Source: Acidobacteriota bacterium (GTDB taxonomy: Bacteria > Acidobacteriota > Terriglobia > Terriglobales > Acidobacteriaceae). From it: a stretch of DNA of 7,174 nt. Of the stretch, positions 1 to 6,554 are shown piece after piece. How positions within the stretch are numbered: position 1 is the first letter of the stretch; each line of letters opens with the position of its first letter. The notes beneath the pieces are model-generated. The model was not told where the DNA came from. It did not search any database and saw only the letters and a list, made by a program, of their open reading frames with translations. The position numbers and the translations under genes were made by a program. The DNA is taken from positions 1 through 7,174 of the forward strand of contig JAJZFE010000107.1 of NCBI GenBank assembly GCA_021798655.1. The letters are read 5' to 3'.

Positions 1-360
1 CAGTTCTCCGGGGGCCAGCGCCAGCGCATCGTCATCGCCATCGCGCTGATCAACAGGCCGCGCCTGCTGATCGCCGACGAGCCCACCACCGCGCTCGATG
101 TCACGGTGCAGGCGCAGATCCTCGCGCTGCTGCGCGAGCTTCGCGAGCGGCATCAGCTCTCGATGCTCTTCATCTCGCACGACCTCGCCGTCGTGGCGCA
201 GGTCGCCGACCGCGTCGCCGTGATGCGCCACGGCGAGCTGGTGGAGCAGGGGCCGATGCGCGACGTGCTGACGCGCCCGCAGCACCCCTACACCCGCAGC
301 CTGCTGGCCAGTGTGCCCACGCTCTCCACCGACCGTGAGCGACCGCTCGCCACCGTTTGA
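1..360 (+). CDS. Peptide/nickel-type ABC transporter ATP-binding protein, C-terminal part
   Basis: This is the 3' end of an ABC transporter ATPase that powers substrate import at the cytoplasmic face of the inner membrane. The visible 119 residues start inside the signature motif (FSGGQRQR, residues 2-9). They continue through Walker B (LLIADEP, 22-28), the D-loop (ALD, 31-33) and the switch histidine (SHD, H60). The [13 protein letters not shown] stretch (94-106) is the hallmark C-terminal element of the oligopeptide/dipeptide/nickel (Opp/Dpp/Nik) ATPase family. Walker A and the Q-loop lie outside the window. The tail after the HPY element is only 13 residues, shorter than in typical single-domain OppD or DppD. 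That would fit the second half of a GsiA-like double-ATPase protein, but this cannot be settled here. The substrate is unknown because permease and binding-protein genes are not visible. The stop is TGA at 358-360. Confidence 0.93.
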   Translation, partial: QFSGGQRQRIVIAIALINRPRLLIADEPTTALDVTVQAQILALLRELRERHQLSMLFISHDLAVVAQVADRVAVMRHGELVEQGPMRDVLTRPQHPYTRSLLASVPTLSTDRERPLATV

Positions 361-381
361 GATAGACTAGCGACCGTTGCC

Positions 382-1131
382 ATGCGCGCTCTCGTCCTCT
401 CCGATATTCACGGCAACGTCCACGCCCTTGAGGCCGTGCTCTCCGCAGCGCCGGCGCACGATGCCGTGTGGAACCTCGGCGACGTGGTCGGCTACGGCGC
501 GCGGCCGAACGAGGTCGTTGCGTGCCTGCGCGGCGTCTCCACGCTGGACGTACGCGGCAACCACGACCGCGTCTGCACGGGCCTGACCAGCTCGCAGGGC
601 TTTAACCCTGTCGCCGCCGAGGCCGCCGCGTGGACGCGTCAGACGCTGACGCCCGCCAACCTGGAGTGGCTGATCGCGATGCCCCGCGGGCCCATCGCCG
701 CAGCCGACGCCATCGTCTGCGCGCACGGCTCGCCGCTGCACGAAGACCACTACATCTCCTCCATGCGCGACGCCTGGCTGCCGCTGCAACGCATGGAGTC
801 CATGATCGCGTTCTTCGGCCACACCCACGTGCAGGGGAACTTCTCGCTGCTTGAAACCGATTGGGAGGAAGAGCATCCCCGCTTCGCCGAGCGGGATGGG
901 CCCGTGCAGCAGCGGCTGGAGATTCGCGCCGGCACGCGGCACCTGATCAATCCCGGCTCCGTCGGCCAGCCGCGCGACTACGACTGGCGCGCGGCCTTCG
1001 CGCTCTACGACGACGCAGACGCCAGCGTCACCTACCACCGCGTGCCCTACGATGTCGAAGCCGCGCAGGCCGCCATCCGCACGGCCCGGCTGCCCGAGCG
1101 GCTCGCGAGCCGCCTACGGACGGGGCGCTGA
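382..1131 (+). CDS. Calcineurin-like metallophosphoesterase family protein
   Basis: A 249-aa cytosolic-looking protein with no signal peptide or membrane segment. It carries the full two-metal phosphoesterase motif set in order: SDIHGN (D8, H10), NLGDVVGYG (D34), RGNHD (N60, H61), AHGSP (H115) and FGHTHVQ (H147, H149). It also has the C-terminal INPGSVGQPRD block (189-199) seen in the compact YfcE/MJ0936-like branch (Metallophos_2 type). Members hydrolyse phosphodiesters or phosphomonoesters with Mn or similar metals; the substrate cannot be told from sequence. All metal ligands are present, so it should be active. The ATG at 382 is 21 nt after the ABC gene and has no clear Shine-Dalgarno sequence. 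A TAGACT hexamer at 363-368 could be a -10 element giving a very short leader, but no -35 is visible. Cotranscription with the ABC gene is equally possible. The start is supported because the beta1-SDIHGN motif normally begins within about ten residues of the N-terminus. Confidence 0.93.
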   Translation: MRALVLSDIHGNVHALEAVLSAAPAHDAVWNLGDVVGYGARPNEVVACLRGVSTLDVRGNHDRVCTGLTSSQGFNPVAAEAAAWTRQTLTPANLEWLIAMPRGPIAAADAIVCAHGSPLHEDHYISSMRDAWLPLQRMESMIAFFGHTHVQGNFSLLETDWEEEHPRFAERDGPVQQRLEIRAGTRHLINPGSVGQPRDYDWRAAFALYDDADASVTYHRVPYDVEAAQAAIRTARLPERLASRLRTGR

Positions 1132-1140
1132 GCCGCTGCG

Positions 1141-3630
1141 TCAAAACAGCTTGCCCAGCGTGAAGACCACCTTGCGCTCGCCGCCGTTGCCGATGGCCGG
1201 CGCAATCGAGATGACGCCCAGCGGCGTCTCCGCCACGGCTCCGAAGTACACGTCCTGCCGCGTCAGGTTCGTCGTGAACGGCGCACGCATCTGCCCCAGC
1301 TCATACGATCCGCCGAGGTACAGCGCGCCGTTGATCGGTGCGGGCAGCTCGCGGATGCGGCGCAGGTAGCCGGGCGTCACGAGGAAATAATCCGTCCCGC
1401 GATACTGGTCGATCGCACTGGCTGCCAGCCGCAGCGGACCGCCCAGCGTGAACCGGAACGGCTGTGCCACATCGCGACCGAAGTACGTGCCGCCCTCCAC
1501 GTTCGTCAGAAACACGTTCTTCCGTCCCAGCGTGCGCGCAAAGCTGAGCTGCTCGGTAAACTCCGGTGCGTTGCGGCTGCCGGGCGTGTCGTACAGATAC
1601 CCGAACGTGCTGGTGGAGCGCACGCCATAGCGCGGCACCAGCGCGCGGTCCTGCGAATCGAACGTGTACTGCGCGCGCAGATACTGCGAGTTGTTGGAGT
1701 AGTTCGTCAGCCCGTCGCTGCCCGTGGTCGGCTGCCAGCTGATGTAGTGATCCTGCCAGCCGACACGCACCTCCTGCTCGCTGCCATTGCCCCAGCCCAC
1801 GTCCAGGCCGCCGCCGCCGTACTCCAGCAGCCGTTCGGAGAGACGCGTATCACCGGAGAAGTTGCTGCCCGAGTTGATGTAGTACGGCTGGCGGAGCAGC
1901 TCCAGCCGCGGCGCCACAAAGTAGCCCGCGTCACCGACCTTGCGGTAGTACTCGCTCTTCAACCGCGTGAGAAAACCCGCGTCGACATTGGTCCGCAGCT
2001 CGCTGCCATAGCCGCCGAGGTCCTGGTCCAGCAGGATCGTGTCCAGCGTTGCGCGGGTGACGCCGCCGCTCTGTGCGGCCAGGTTCACGCCCACATGCAG
2101 AAACGGCGGCCCGGTGCGCTTATCCGTCACCGTCACCAGCACGATGGGCCGCTGCGCCTCTGCGGGCACGGCGCTGTCATACCCCACGGTATAGTCCGCG
2201 TCATAGCGGCCGTCGCTGCGTACCTGGGCCAGCGCCTTCTCCACGGCATCGGTGTCGATCGGCTGGTCCACCATCGACGCCAGGCTCTTCATCACCGCAC
2301 GCTTCACCGCCGCGTCCGGCGCATTCACGGCGATGCGCAACACGTTGTTGGCCGGCCCGCGCTCACGCGAGGCTCGCTGCTCAATGTACTGCTTCCACTG
2401 CGCATCGTTCAGCGTGTACTGCAGCAGCGCGGCTTTGTTGGCCTCGGCCGCTGCGTAGCCGCGCTCGGCCAGCGCCGAAGCCTTCAGATAATCGTTCGCC
2501 GTAAAGCCGCTGACGTCCGGCACGATCACCACGTTGGCTGCCTTGCGCTCCTCGCGCTCGTTGTCCTCAATGGCCACGGCAAACGCGCGCTGCAGCACGC
2601 CCAGAATCGAGTCGAGGTCGCCTTTGCTTACCGGCTCCAGCGGAAGGCTCACGGCCAGAATCACGTCCGCGTGCATCGCTTTGACGTCCTGCGTGGGCAG
2701 GTTCTTCAGGATGCCGCCATCGACAAACTCATGCCCGCCCAGCTCAAACGGACGAAAGACCCCCGGCAGCGACGCCGATGCGCGCACCGCGTCCGGCAGG
2801 CTGCCGCGCGAGAACGTCACCGAGTCGGCATCGTTCAAATCCGTCGCCGTGCAGCGAAACGGGATGGGCAGATCGTTGAAGTCCAGCTGATCGTTGTAGC
2901 GCAGAAACTCGCGGTCCAGCAGCTCGTTCAGGCCGGAGTCCGTCAGCAGCGCGTTGCGAAAGCTGATGCCGTGTTTCAGCCCGATCGTCACGGCGTTGGG
3001 CAGCTCGCGCGAGTCCTCGCGGCGACGAAAGCTCTCCGCCGTGTACGCCTGTTGAATGCGAAAGACGCTGGCCACCGAGCGCTCGTTCAGCACATGCTCC
3101 ATCTCCTCCGGCGTGTGCCCGGTGGAGTACAGCGCGCCGATGATGGACCCCATGCTGGTGCCGGCGATCACATCCACCGGCACGTGGTGCTCTTCAAACC
3201 AGCGCAGCACGCCCACCTCACTGAGCGAGAGCGCCGCTCCGCCGCCCAGCGCCACGCCAATCACCGGCCGGTCATGCGGCAGGTTCGTCGGCGCAGTGGC
3301 CGGCGCCAGCGGCCCCAGGCGCAGCTTCTGCGTACTCGCCGCCTCTTCCCTGGCGCTGGCTGTCACAGGAGTCGCGGGCGCGCCGTTCTGCTGTCTCGAT
3401 GGCGCGTCCTTGGTGCCCGCCCCCGCACTCGAAGCCGCCGCCGCAGTCGGCGTTGGCGTTGCAGCAGGGGCCTGCGCCATCGCGTCCACCGACAGCGCCG
3501 CGCAACACACGCAGCAGCCTACGAAGCAACAGACGCACACCGCCGACCACACGCGTCCGCTCGCTGCGCCGACCGTTATGCCACCACGCCATCCACGAGC
3601 GTTCCGCCGACTGTTCTCCAAATCCTTCAC
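1141..3630 (-). CDS. Patatin-like phospholipase with POTRA and outer-membrane barrel (type Vd autotransporter-like, PlpD-type)
   Basis: An 829-aa predicted exported lipase. It has a long basic n-region, a hydrophobic segment at about 27-48 and a likely signal peptidase site after DAMA (A52). An Ala/Thr/Pro-rich linker follows (53-118), then a patatin domain (about 122-415), one POTRA-like domain (about 428-503) and a C-terminal beta-barrel (about 505-829) ending in phenylalanine, the usual signal for outer-membrane barrels. Catalytic elements are GTSMG with nucleophile S159 and DGG with D304. The barrel contains LGGPLRL (729-735) and QYRGTD (742-747), resembling the Omp85/TpsB GG-RG signature. 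The layout matches Pseudomonas PlpD and Fusobacterium FplA, in which the barrel carries a phospholipase A to the surface. The glycine loop is atypical (GGGAALSLSEVG, 129-140). The start is GTG at 3630, with AAGG 10 nt upstream and GAGGGG almost touching it. The gene lies 21 nt after msrA, so an operon is likely. The assignment is strong; actual secretion is inferred. Confidence 0.92.
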   Translation of the reverse strand: MKDLENSRRNARGWRGGITVGAASGRVWSAVCVCCFVGCCVCCAALSVDAMAQAPAATPTPTAAAASSAGAGTKDAPSRQQNGAPATPVTASAREEAASTQKLRLGPLAPATAPTNLPHDRPVIGVALGGGAALSLSEVGVLRWFEEHHVPVDVIAGTSMGSIIGALYSTGHTPEEMEHVLNERSVASVFRIQQAYTAESFRRREDSRELPNAVTIGLKHGISFRNALLTDSGLNELLDREFLRYNDQLDFNDLPIPFRCTATDLNDADSVTFSRGSLPDAVRASASLPGVFRPFELGGHEFVDGGILKNLPTQDVKAMHADVILAVSLPLEPVSKGDLDSILGVLQRAFAVAIEDNEREERKAANVVIVPDVSGFTANDYLKASALAERGYAAAEANKAALLQYTLNDAQWKQYIEQRASRERGPANNVLRIAVNAPDAAVKRAVMKSLASMVDQPIDTDAVEKALAQVRSDGRYDADYTVGYDSAVPAEAQRPIVLVTVTDKRTGPPFLHVGVNLAAQSGGVTRATLDTILLDQDLGGYGSELRTNVDAGFLTRLKSEYYRKVGDAGYFVAPRLELLRQPYYINSGSNFSGDTRLSERLLEYGGGGLDVGWGNGSEQEVRVGWQDHYISWQPTTGSDGLTNYSNNSQYLRAQYTFDSQDRALVPRYGVRSTSTFGYLYDTPGSRNAPEFTEQLSFARTLGRKNVFLTNVEGGTYFGRDVAQPFRFTLGGPLRLAASAIDQYRGTDYFLVTPGYLRRIRELPAPINGALYLGGSYELGQMRAPFTTNLTRQDVYFGAVAETPLGVISIAPAIGNGGERKVVFTLGKLF

Positions 3631-3651
3631 ACCCCTCGGACCTTGAACACC

Positions 3652-4278
3652 CTAGTGCCCGTACTCCTGAAACAGCTCTGGAAACTGCTGCCCCAGCGCC
3701 GCGATCTTCGGCACATCGCACACCTGGATGTACGGGTTGTGCGGGTTCTTCATCGCATAGTCCTGGTGGTACTCCTCGCCCTTGTAGAACTGCTGCAGCG
3801 GCGTAATCGCGGTGACAATCGGCGCGTGAAACACGTGCGCTGCGTCGAGCTGCTTCACGTACGCCTCGGCCACGGTGCGCTGCTGCTCGTCGGTATAGAA
3901 GATCGCCGAGCGGTAGCTGGTGCCCACGTCCGCACCCTGGCGGTTCAGCTGCGTGGGGTCATGCACGACGGAGAAGAACACCCGCAGCAGCGTGCCGTAG
4001 CTTACCTTCGCGGGGTCGAACAGCACCTCGATCGCCTCGGCGTGGCCGGTGTCTTCGCCACACACTGCGCGATAGTTCGCGGTCTCCTCGCTGCCGCCGG
4101 AGTAGCCTACCGTCGTCTGCACCACGCCGCGCACCCGCTGAAACACCGACTGCACGCCCCAGAAGCACCCTCCGGCAAACACGGCCGTATCCAGCGCGCC
4201 GGCGTCCCAGCCGCTCTCCGGTGCGTACACGTCTTCCATCGCTGCGGGTATCGGCTCTCTGCGTGTCATCACTGCCAT
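3652..4278 (-). CDS. msrA: Peptide-methionine (S)-S-oxide reductase MsrA
   Basis: MsrA reduces the S-epimer of methionine sulfoxide in proteins and free methionine, using thioredoxin-type reductants. In the 208-aa form the catalytic motif is GGCFWG with C38. E81 (in GHAEA), D117 and Y122 (in ADVGTSYRS) line up in spacing with E. coli C51, E94, D129 and Y134. C187 near the C-terminus (YIQVCD) is a candidate resolving cysteine; C73 is another cysteine. The family tail (GEEYHQDY, then NPHNPY) is intact. The ATG at 4278 is chosen because GGAGGAG lies 10 nt upstream. However, the frame is open back to a GTG at 4389, and the extra 37 codons encode a hydrophobic helix, so a membrane-anchored 245-aa form is possible. 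The patatin gene follows after 21 nt, indicating co-expression. Confidence 0.93.
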   Translation of the reverse strand: MAVMTRREPIPAAMEDVYAPESGWDAGALDTAVFAGGCFWGVQSVFQRVRGVVQTTVGYSGGSEETANYRAVCGEDTGHAEAIEVLFDPAKVSYGTLLRVFFSVVHDPTQLNRQGADVGTSYRSAIFYTDEQQRTVAEAYVKQLDAAHVFHAPIVTAITPLQQFYKGEEYHQDYAMKNPHNPYIQVCDVPKIAALGQQFPELFQEYGH

Positions 4279-4288
4279 GGTGTTCCAA

Positions 4289-4295
4289 CTCCTCC
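4289..4295 (-). promoter_or_regulatory. Shine-Dalgarno sequence favouring the short msrA start
   Basis: On the minus strand this reads GGAGGAG, ending 10 nt before the ATG at 4278. It is the best ribosome-binding match near any msrA start; none of the upstream in-frame candidates (GTG 4389, ATG 4359, ATG 4350) has one. The same bases would encode part of an Arg-Arg-Ser run if the longer frame is translated, so the match could be coincidental. Confidence 0.5.
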
Positions 4296-4405
4296 GTGTG
4301 AACGACCTCCAGAGTACGACAGCGACCAGCAGGATCGCGCCAAACTCCATCAACTGCATCGCAAGCGTCAGCGGAGACGTGAGGTTCACAGTCCATTGGA
4401 CGCAA

Positions 4406-4483
4406 CCCCGCCCAGAACGATGCCTGACCCCGCAATCACCGCGTTCGACCAGCGAACAGGTCAGCGAAAAGGGCTGGGCGGGG
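4406..4483. other. Nested inverted repeat in the msrA-HIT spacer (possible leader RNA structure)
   Basis: Three helices nest symmetrically. The outer arms are a perfect 10-bp pair (CCCCGCCCAG 4406-4415 with 4474-4483). The middle pair is 6 bp (CTGACC 4424-4429 with 4459-4464). The inner hairpin has a 5-bp stem and 5-nt loop (GTTCG 4443-4447 with 4453-4457). Neither strand has a T-run after the outer stem, so it is not a standard intrinsic terminator. It lies between the end of the HIT gene and the start of msrA, both on the minus strand, so if transcribed it would sit in the msrA leader. I recognise no known riboswitch family in it. A 10-bp pair of this kind can arise by chance in a GC-rich window. 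Confidence 0.35.
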
Positions 4484-4573
4484 AGGAATCAAGCCAGTTA
4501 ACCCCACCCTCAACCGCTACTTGAAGTCTTCGGCTAACTCACACACCTCGAAGCGTTTAGCGTCCATCCGCGC

Positions 4574-4912
4574 CTAGCCCGGAGGCCAGCCCATCGGCCG
4601 CCCGCCCAGCACGTGGAGGTGCAGATGCTCCACCGTCTGCCCGCCATCGCTGCCGGTGTTGATGGCGACGCGATAGCCGTGGGAGAGACCCTGCAGCTTC
4701 GCCACCTGCACCGCCGCGGCCAGCAGATGCCCGAGCAGCGGCGCGTCTCCCGCTGCGGTGTGCGCCAGCGACGCATGATGCGCCTTGGGGATGATGAGCG
4801 TGTGCACCGGCGCCTGCGGATGGATGTCAGGAAACGCGAGCACGTCCTCGGTCTCATAGAGACGCGTAACGGGTATGGCACCAGCAGCGATCTTGCAGAA
4901 GAGGCAGTCCAT
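4574..4912 (-). CDS. HIT family (HINT-type) nucleotide-binding hydrolase
   Basis: A 112-aa cytosolic protein of the histidine triad superfamily, close to the usual HINT length. It opens with MDCLFCKI, where C3 and C6 form the CxxC pair seen in zinc-binding members. It carries the conserved FPDIHPQAPVHTLIIPK core (27-43) and the triad EHLHLHV (H96, H98, H100), with H98 the expected nucleophile. It ends in GGRPMGWPPG, the classical HINT C-terminus, so the TAG at 4574-4576 is a natural stop. Known HINT enzymes hydrolyse nucleoside phosphoramidates and aminoacyl-adenylates; the physiological role here is unknown. The frame stays open far upstream to 5260, but the MDC start is where the family begins. 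There is no clear Shine-Dalgarno sequence. It lies 130 nt downstream of the M48 gene and about 0.3 kb upstream of msrA. Confidence 0.93.
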   Translation of the reverse strand: MDCLFCKIAAGAIPVTRLYETEDVLAFPDIHPQAPVHTLIIPKAHHASLAHTAAGDAPLLGHLLAAAVQVAKLQGLSHGYRVAINTGSDGGQTVEHLHLHVLGGRPMGWPPG

Positions 4913-4920
4913 GGAATGAA

Positions 4921-5014
4921 GATACGAGATTTGAGCGGCGAGATGTGAGCGGCGAGCGACGAATTTCGTCAGAAAAGAAGATGCGAGAGGCGAGATGCGA
5001 GATGCGAGAGGCGG
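4921..5014. repeat. Degenerate short-period direct repeats between the HIT and M48 genes
   Basis: A purine-rich stretch on the plus strand built from variants of GCGAGAT/GCGAGAG. ATGCGAGAGGCG occurs exactly at 4981-4992 and 5002-5013 with another ATGCGA at 4995-5000. TGAGCGGCGAG occurs at 4932-4942 and 4946-4956, a 14-bp period equal to twice the 7-bp unit. The two blocks are separated by a short stretch with the palindrome-like GACGAATTTCGTC. Units are too short and unspaced for a CRISPR array. They fill most of the 130-nt spacer between two codirectional genes and lie in the upstream region of the HIT gene. Confidence 0.6.
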
Positions 5015-5042
5015 AGTTTGTCTGCGCTTGCGGCTCGTTGAC

Positions 5043-6410
5043 CTACTTCTTGAAGTACTTTGGCTCCATTCCCGGAGCCCACGGGTCATAGGCCTTGCCA
5101 AAGGCTGCGCGGCGGCCGACTGCGGGATGATTGTATGTCCAGAACTCGATGAAGGGGCTTGGGTTCGGATCGACCAGCGAGTTCTCGCCCAGCACGTCGA
5201 AGGCACCTTTCGTCGTCGCTTGCGGGTCTGCGACGATGCCATGGATCGCCTCTTCTCCATACACGTCCGCGGCGTGCTCCTGCTGTCTCGACAAGGAATC
5301 CATCAAGGGTTCGGTCACAGCACTGACGATCGAAAACGCAAACAACAGCACGATCAATGCGCCCCACTCACGCTGCTCGTGGATGCGCCACCGACCTCCG
5401 AAGCGTAGCAACGTGAAGCGGACAAAACGGTAGCCGAGAAAGAGCAGAAAGAACAGGCCGAGAAAGATCATCGCGATGCCGCGCGCAACGTGCCCCAGCA
5501 CGTAATGTCCCGACTCGTGACCGAAGACCATCAGGACTTCATCGGGCGTAAATTTTGCGACGGAAGTATCCCAGACGACGACGCGTTTCGAGTTTCCAAA
5601 CCCTGTGACGTAGGCATTGAGCTGTGTCGTCTTGGCGCTGGCCTTCATCAGAAACATCCGTTCCGGCGGGATGTTCATGTGGCCCCTCGCGACGACCTTC
5701 TCCAACTGTGCAACCAGCGCGGGGTTGGTCTTCTGCAGAGGCTCGAAGGTGTTGAAGAGTGGATCAATCACCAGCGGGGAGATGTACAACACGAAGACGA
5801 TGATGGGCGCCAGGGCAGCCCAGAAGACGACCCACCACATCCGCGGAAGGCAACGGATCGTGAACATGAGCAACGCATAGAGAAAGACTCCGCCGACAAG
5901 GCCCAGCGCCAGGCTCTTGCCTTGATCGCCGAACCAGCTGGACCAGCTTTGAACGGAGAGCCCATACTGCAACGAAAGATGATGACCGTATGCGCTGAGC
6001 GGCAGGTCCAGCACACCGCCAATCAACGTGAACAGCAGCGTGAAGAGGATGCACTCCAGCCAGAAGGCGCTAAAACGCCGGCCCTGATCGCGAAGATTCT
6101 TTGCGGGCGCGACGGCCTTGTCGCGTATCCATGCGGCGATCCCGAGCCAGAGCAGCAACCCCAGTTGCAGGATGCCCCAGACGACGCCCAGGAAGTGCAG
6201 ATTCGTCTCAACGGCAGAGAGCCGCTGCGACTTGGCCAGCTTGTCCGGCGGCAGCGAGTAGTCCGGGATATTGCCGTGGCGCGGCGCGGCATCCAGCTCC
6301 TGCTGGGCATACACGTTGGCCGCGTGCTCGGCCACCGTCTCGCTCGCACGAGCCGCAGGCACGACAGGCAGCAACAGGCACAGCGCAAACAGCACTCGCA
6401 GCAGGCGCAT
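5043..6410 (-). CDS. M48 family (Ste24/CAAX protease-like) integral-membrane metallopeptidase
   Basis: A 455-aa zinc protease of the Ste24-like M48 family, expected in the inner membrane. It has a signal peptide (residues 1-22, cleavage likely after RARA-type ARA) and about six hydrophobic segments near 74-92, 115-138, 167-185, 190-211, 311-332 and 349-367. The catalytic HESGH (H298, E299, H302) is followed by the third-ligand motif EHAAD (E378). The family blocks NAYVTGFG (265-272) and YNHPAVGRR (426-434) are present. Prokaryotic relatives handle membrane-protein quality control; no prenylation role is implied. The start is placed at ATG 6410, which begins the signal peptide (MRLLRVLFALCLLL) and has AGGAAAGGG 10 nt upstream. 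A GTG at 6446 would add twelve residues before it and lacks support. It faces away from the TldD-related gene, so its promoter should lie in 6411-6554. The downstream HIT gene is 130 nt away and may be independently transcribed. Confidence 0.93.
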   Translation of the reverse strand: MRLLRVLFALCLLLPVVPAARASETVAEHAANVYAQQELDAAPRHGNIPDYSLPPDKLAKSQRLSAVETNLHFLGVVWGILQLGLLLWLGIAAWIRDKAVAPAKNLRDQGRRFSAFWLECILFTLLFTLIGGVLDLPLSAYGHHLSLQYGLSVQSWSSWFGDQGKSLALGLVGGVFLYALLMFTIRCLPRMWWVVFWAALAPIIVFVLYISPLVIDPLFNTFEPLQKTNPALVAQLEKVVARGHMNIPPERMFLMKASAKTTQLNAYVTGFGNSKRVVVWDTSVAKFTPDEVLMVFGHESGHYVLGHVARGIAMIFLGLFFLLFLGYRFVRFTLLRFGGRWRIHEQREWGALIVLLFAFSIVSAVTEPLMDSLSRQQEHAADVYGEEAIHGIVADPQATTKGAFDVLGENSLVDPNPSPFIEFWTYNHPAVGRRAAFGKAYDPWAPGMEPKYFKK

Positions 6411-6420
6411 TCTCCGGTTA

Positions 6421-6429
6421 CCCTTTCCT
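6421..6429 (-). promoter_or_regulatory. Shine-Dalgarno sequence for the M48 protease gene
   Basis: AGGAAAGGG on the minus strand ends 10 nt before the ATG at 6410. Together with the signal peptide that begins there, it decides the start over the upstream GTG at 6446. A second GGAG lies only 1 nt from the ATG, too close to be the main site. Confidence 0.6.
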
Positions 6430-6554
6430 GATACCCAAGTCTGCACCAGCGGCTCAGCCCCCGCAAGCCGTTCCCCTGCGGCCGACGCATCTCCACAGGC
6501 ACATTTCGCGCAGCAGCCGCTTTCGGTACACTCAGTCTCACGATCATCCCGCGT
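6430..6554. promoter_or_regulatory. Divergent intergenic region between the M48 and TldD-related genes
   Basis: This stretch must hold start signals for both directions, but no strong promoter is visible. On the minus strand TTGCGG (6461-6466) and CAGACT (6438-6443) are 17 nt apart and would start RNA near 6431, leaving a short leader holding the M48 ribosome site. Each hexamer matches the sigma-70 consensus at only three of six positions. On the plus strand TACACT (6527-6532) is a passable -10 with no matching -35. No operator-like palindrome stands out. Confidence 0.3.

Noticed and set aside
340..381. Separate promoter for the phosphoesterase gene
   Set aside because: TAGACT at 363-368 is a passable -10, but there is no -35 match at the right distance and the preceding gene ends only 21 nt away, so cotranscription is at least as likely.
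1747..4524. A 925-codon open frame on the plus strand, antisense to the patatin and msrA genes
   Set aside because: It is in exact antisense register with both genes, whose codons lie in the same phase. Stops there would require the sense codons TTA, CTA or TCA, which are rare in this GC-rich DNA. The predicted protein is an Arg/His/Ala-rich mixture with no recognisable domain, whereas both sense genes show complete motif sets.
4958..4970. GACGAATTTCGTC palindrome as a terminator for the M48 gene
   Set aside because: The stem is at most 5 bp with a 3-nt loop, and no T-run follows it on the minus strand.
4921..5014. CRISPR-like array
   Set aside because: Repeat units are 7-14 bp, degenerate and without spacers of uniform length; no cas genes are present.
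4574..5260. A 228-codon version of the HIT gene starting inside the M48 gene
   Set aside because: The extra N-terminal part crosses the repeat spacer and overlaps M48 codons in another frame, with Ser/Arg-rich low-complexity sequence. HIT proteins of this type begin at the MDC methionine at 4912.
5490..6431. A 313-codon open frame antisense to the M48 gene
   Set aside because: Same in-register antisense effect; the sense strand encodes an intact protease with HESGH and EHAAD motifs.
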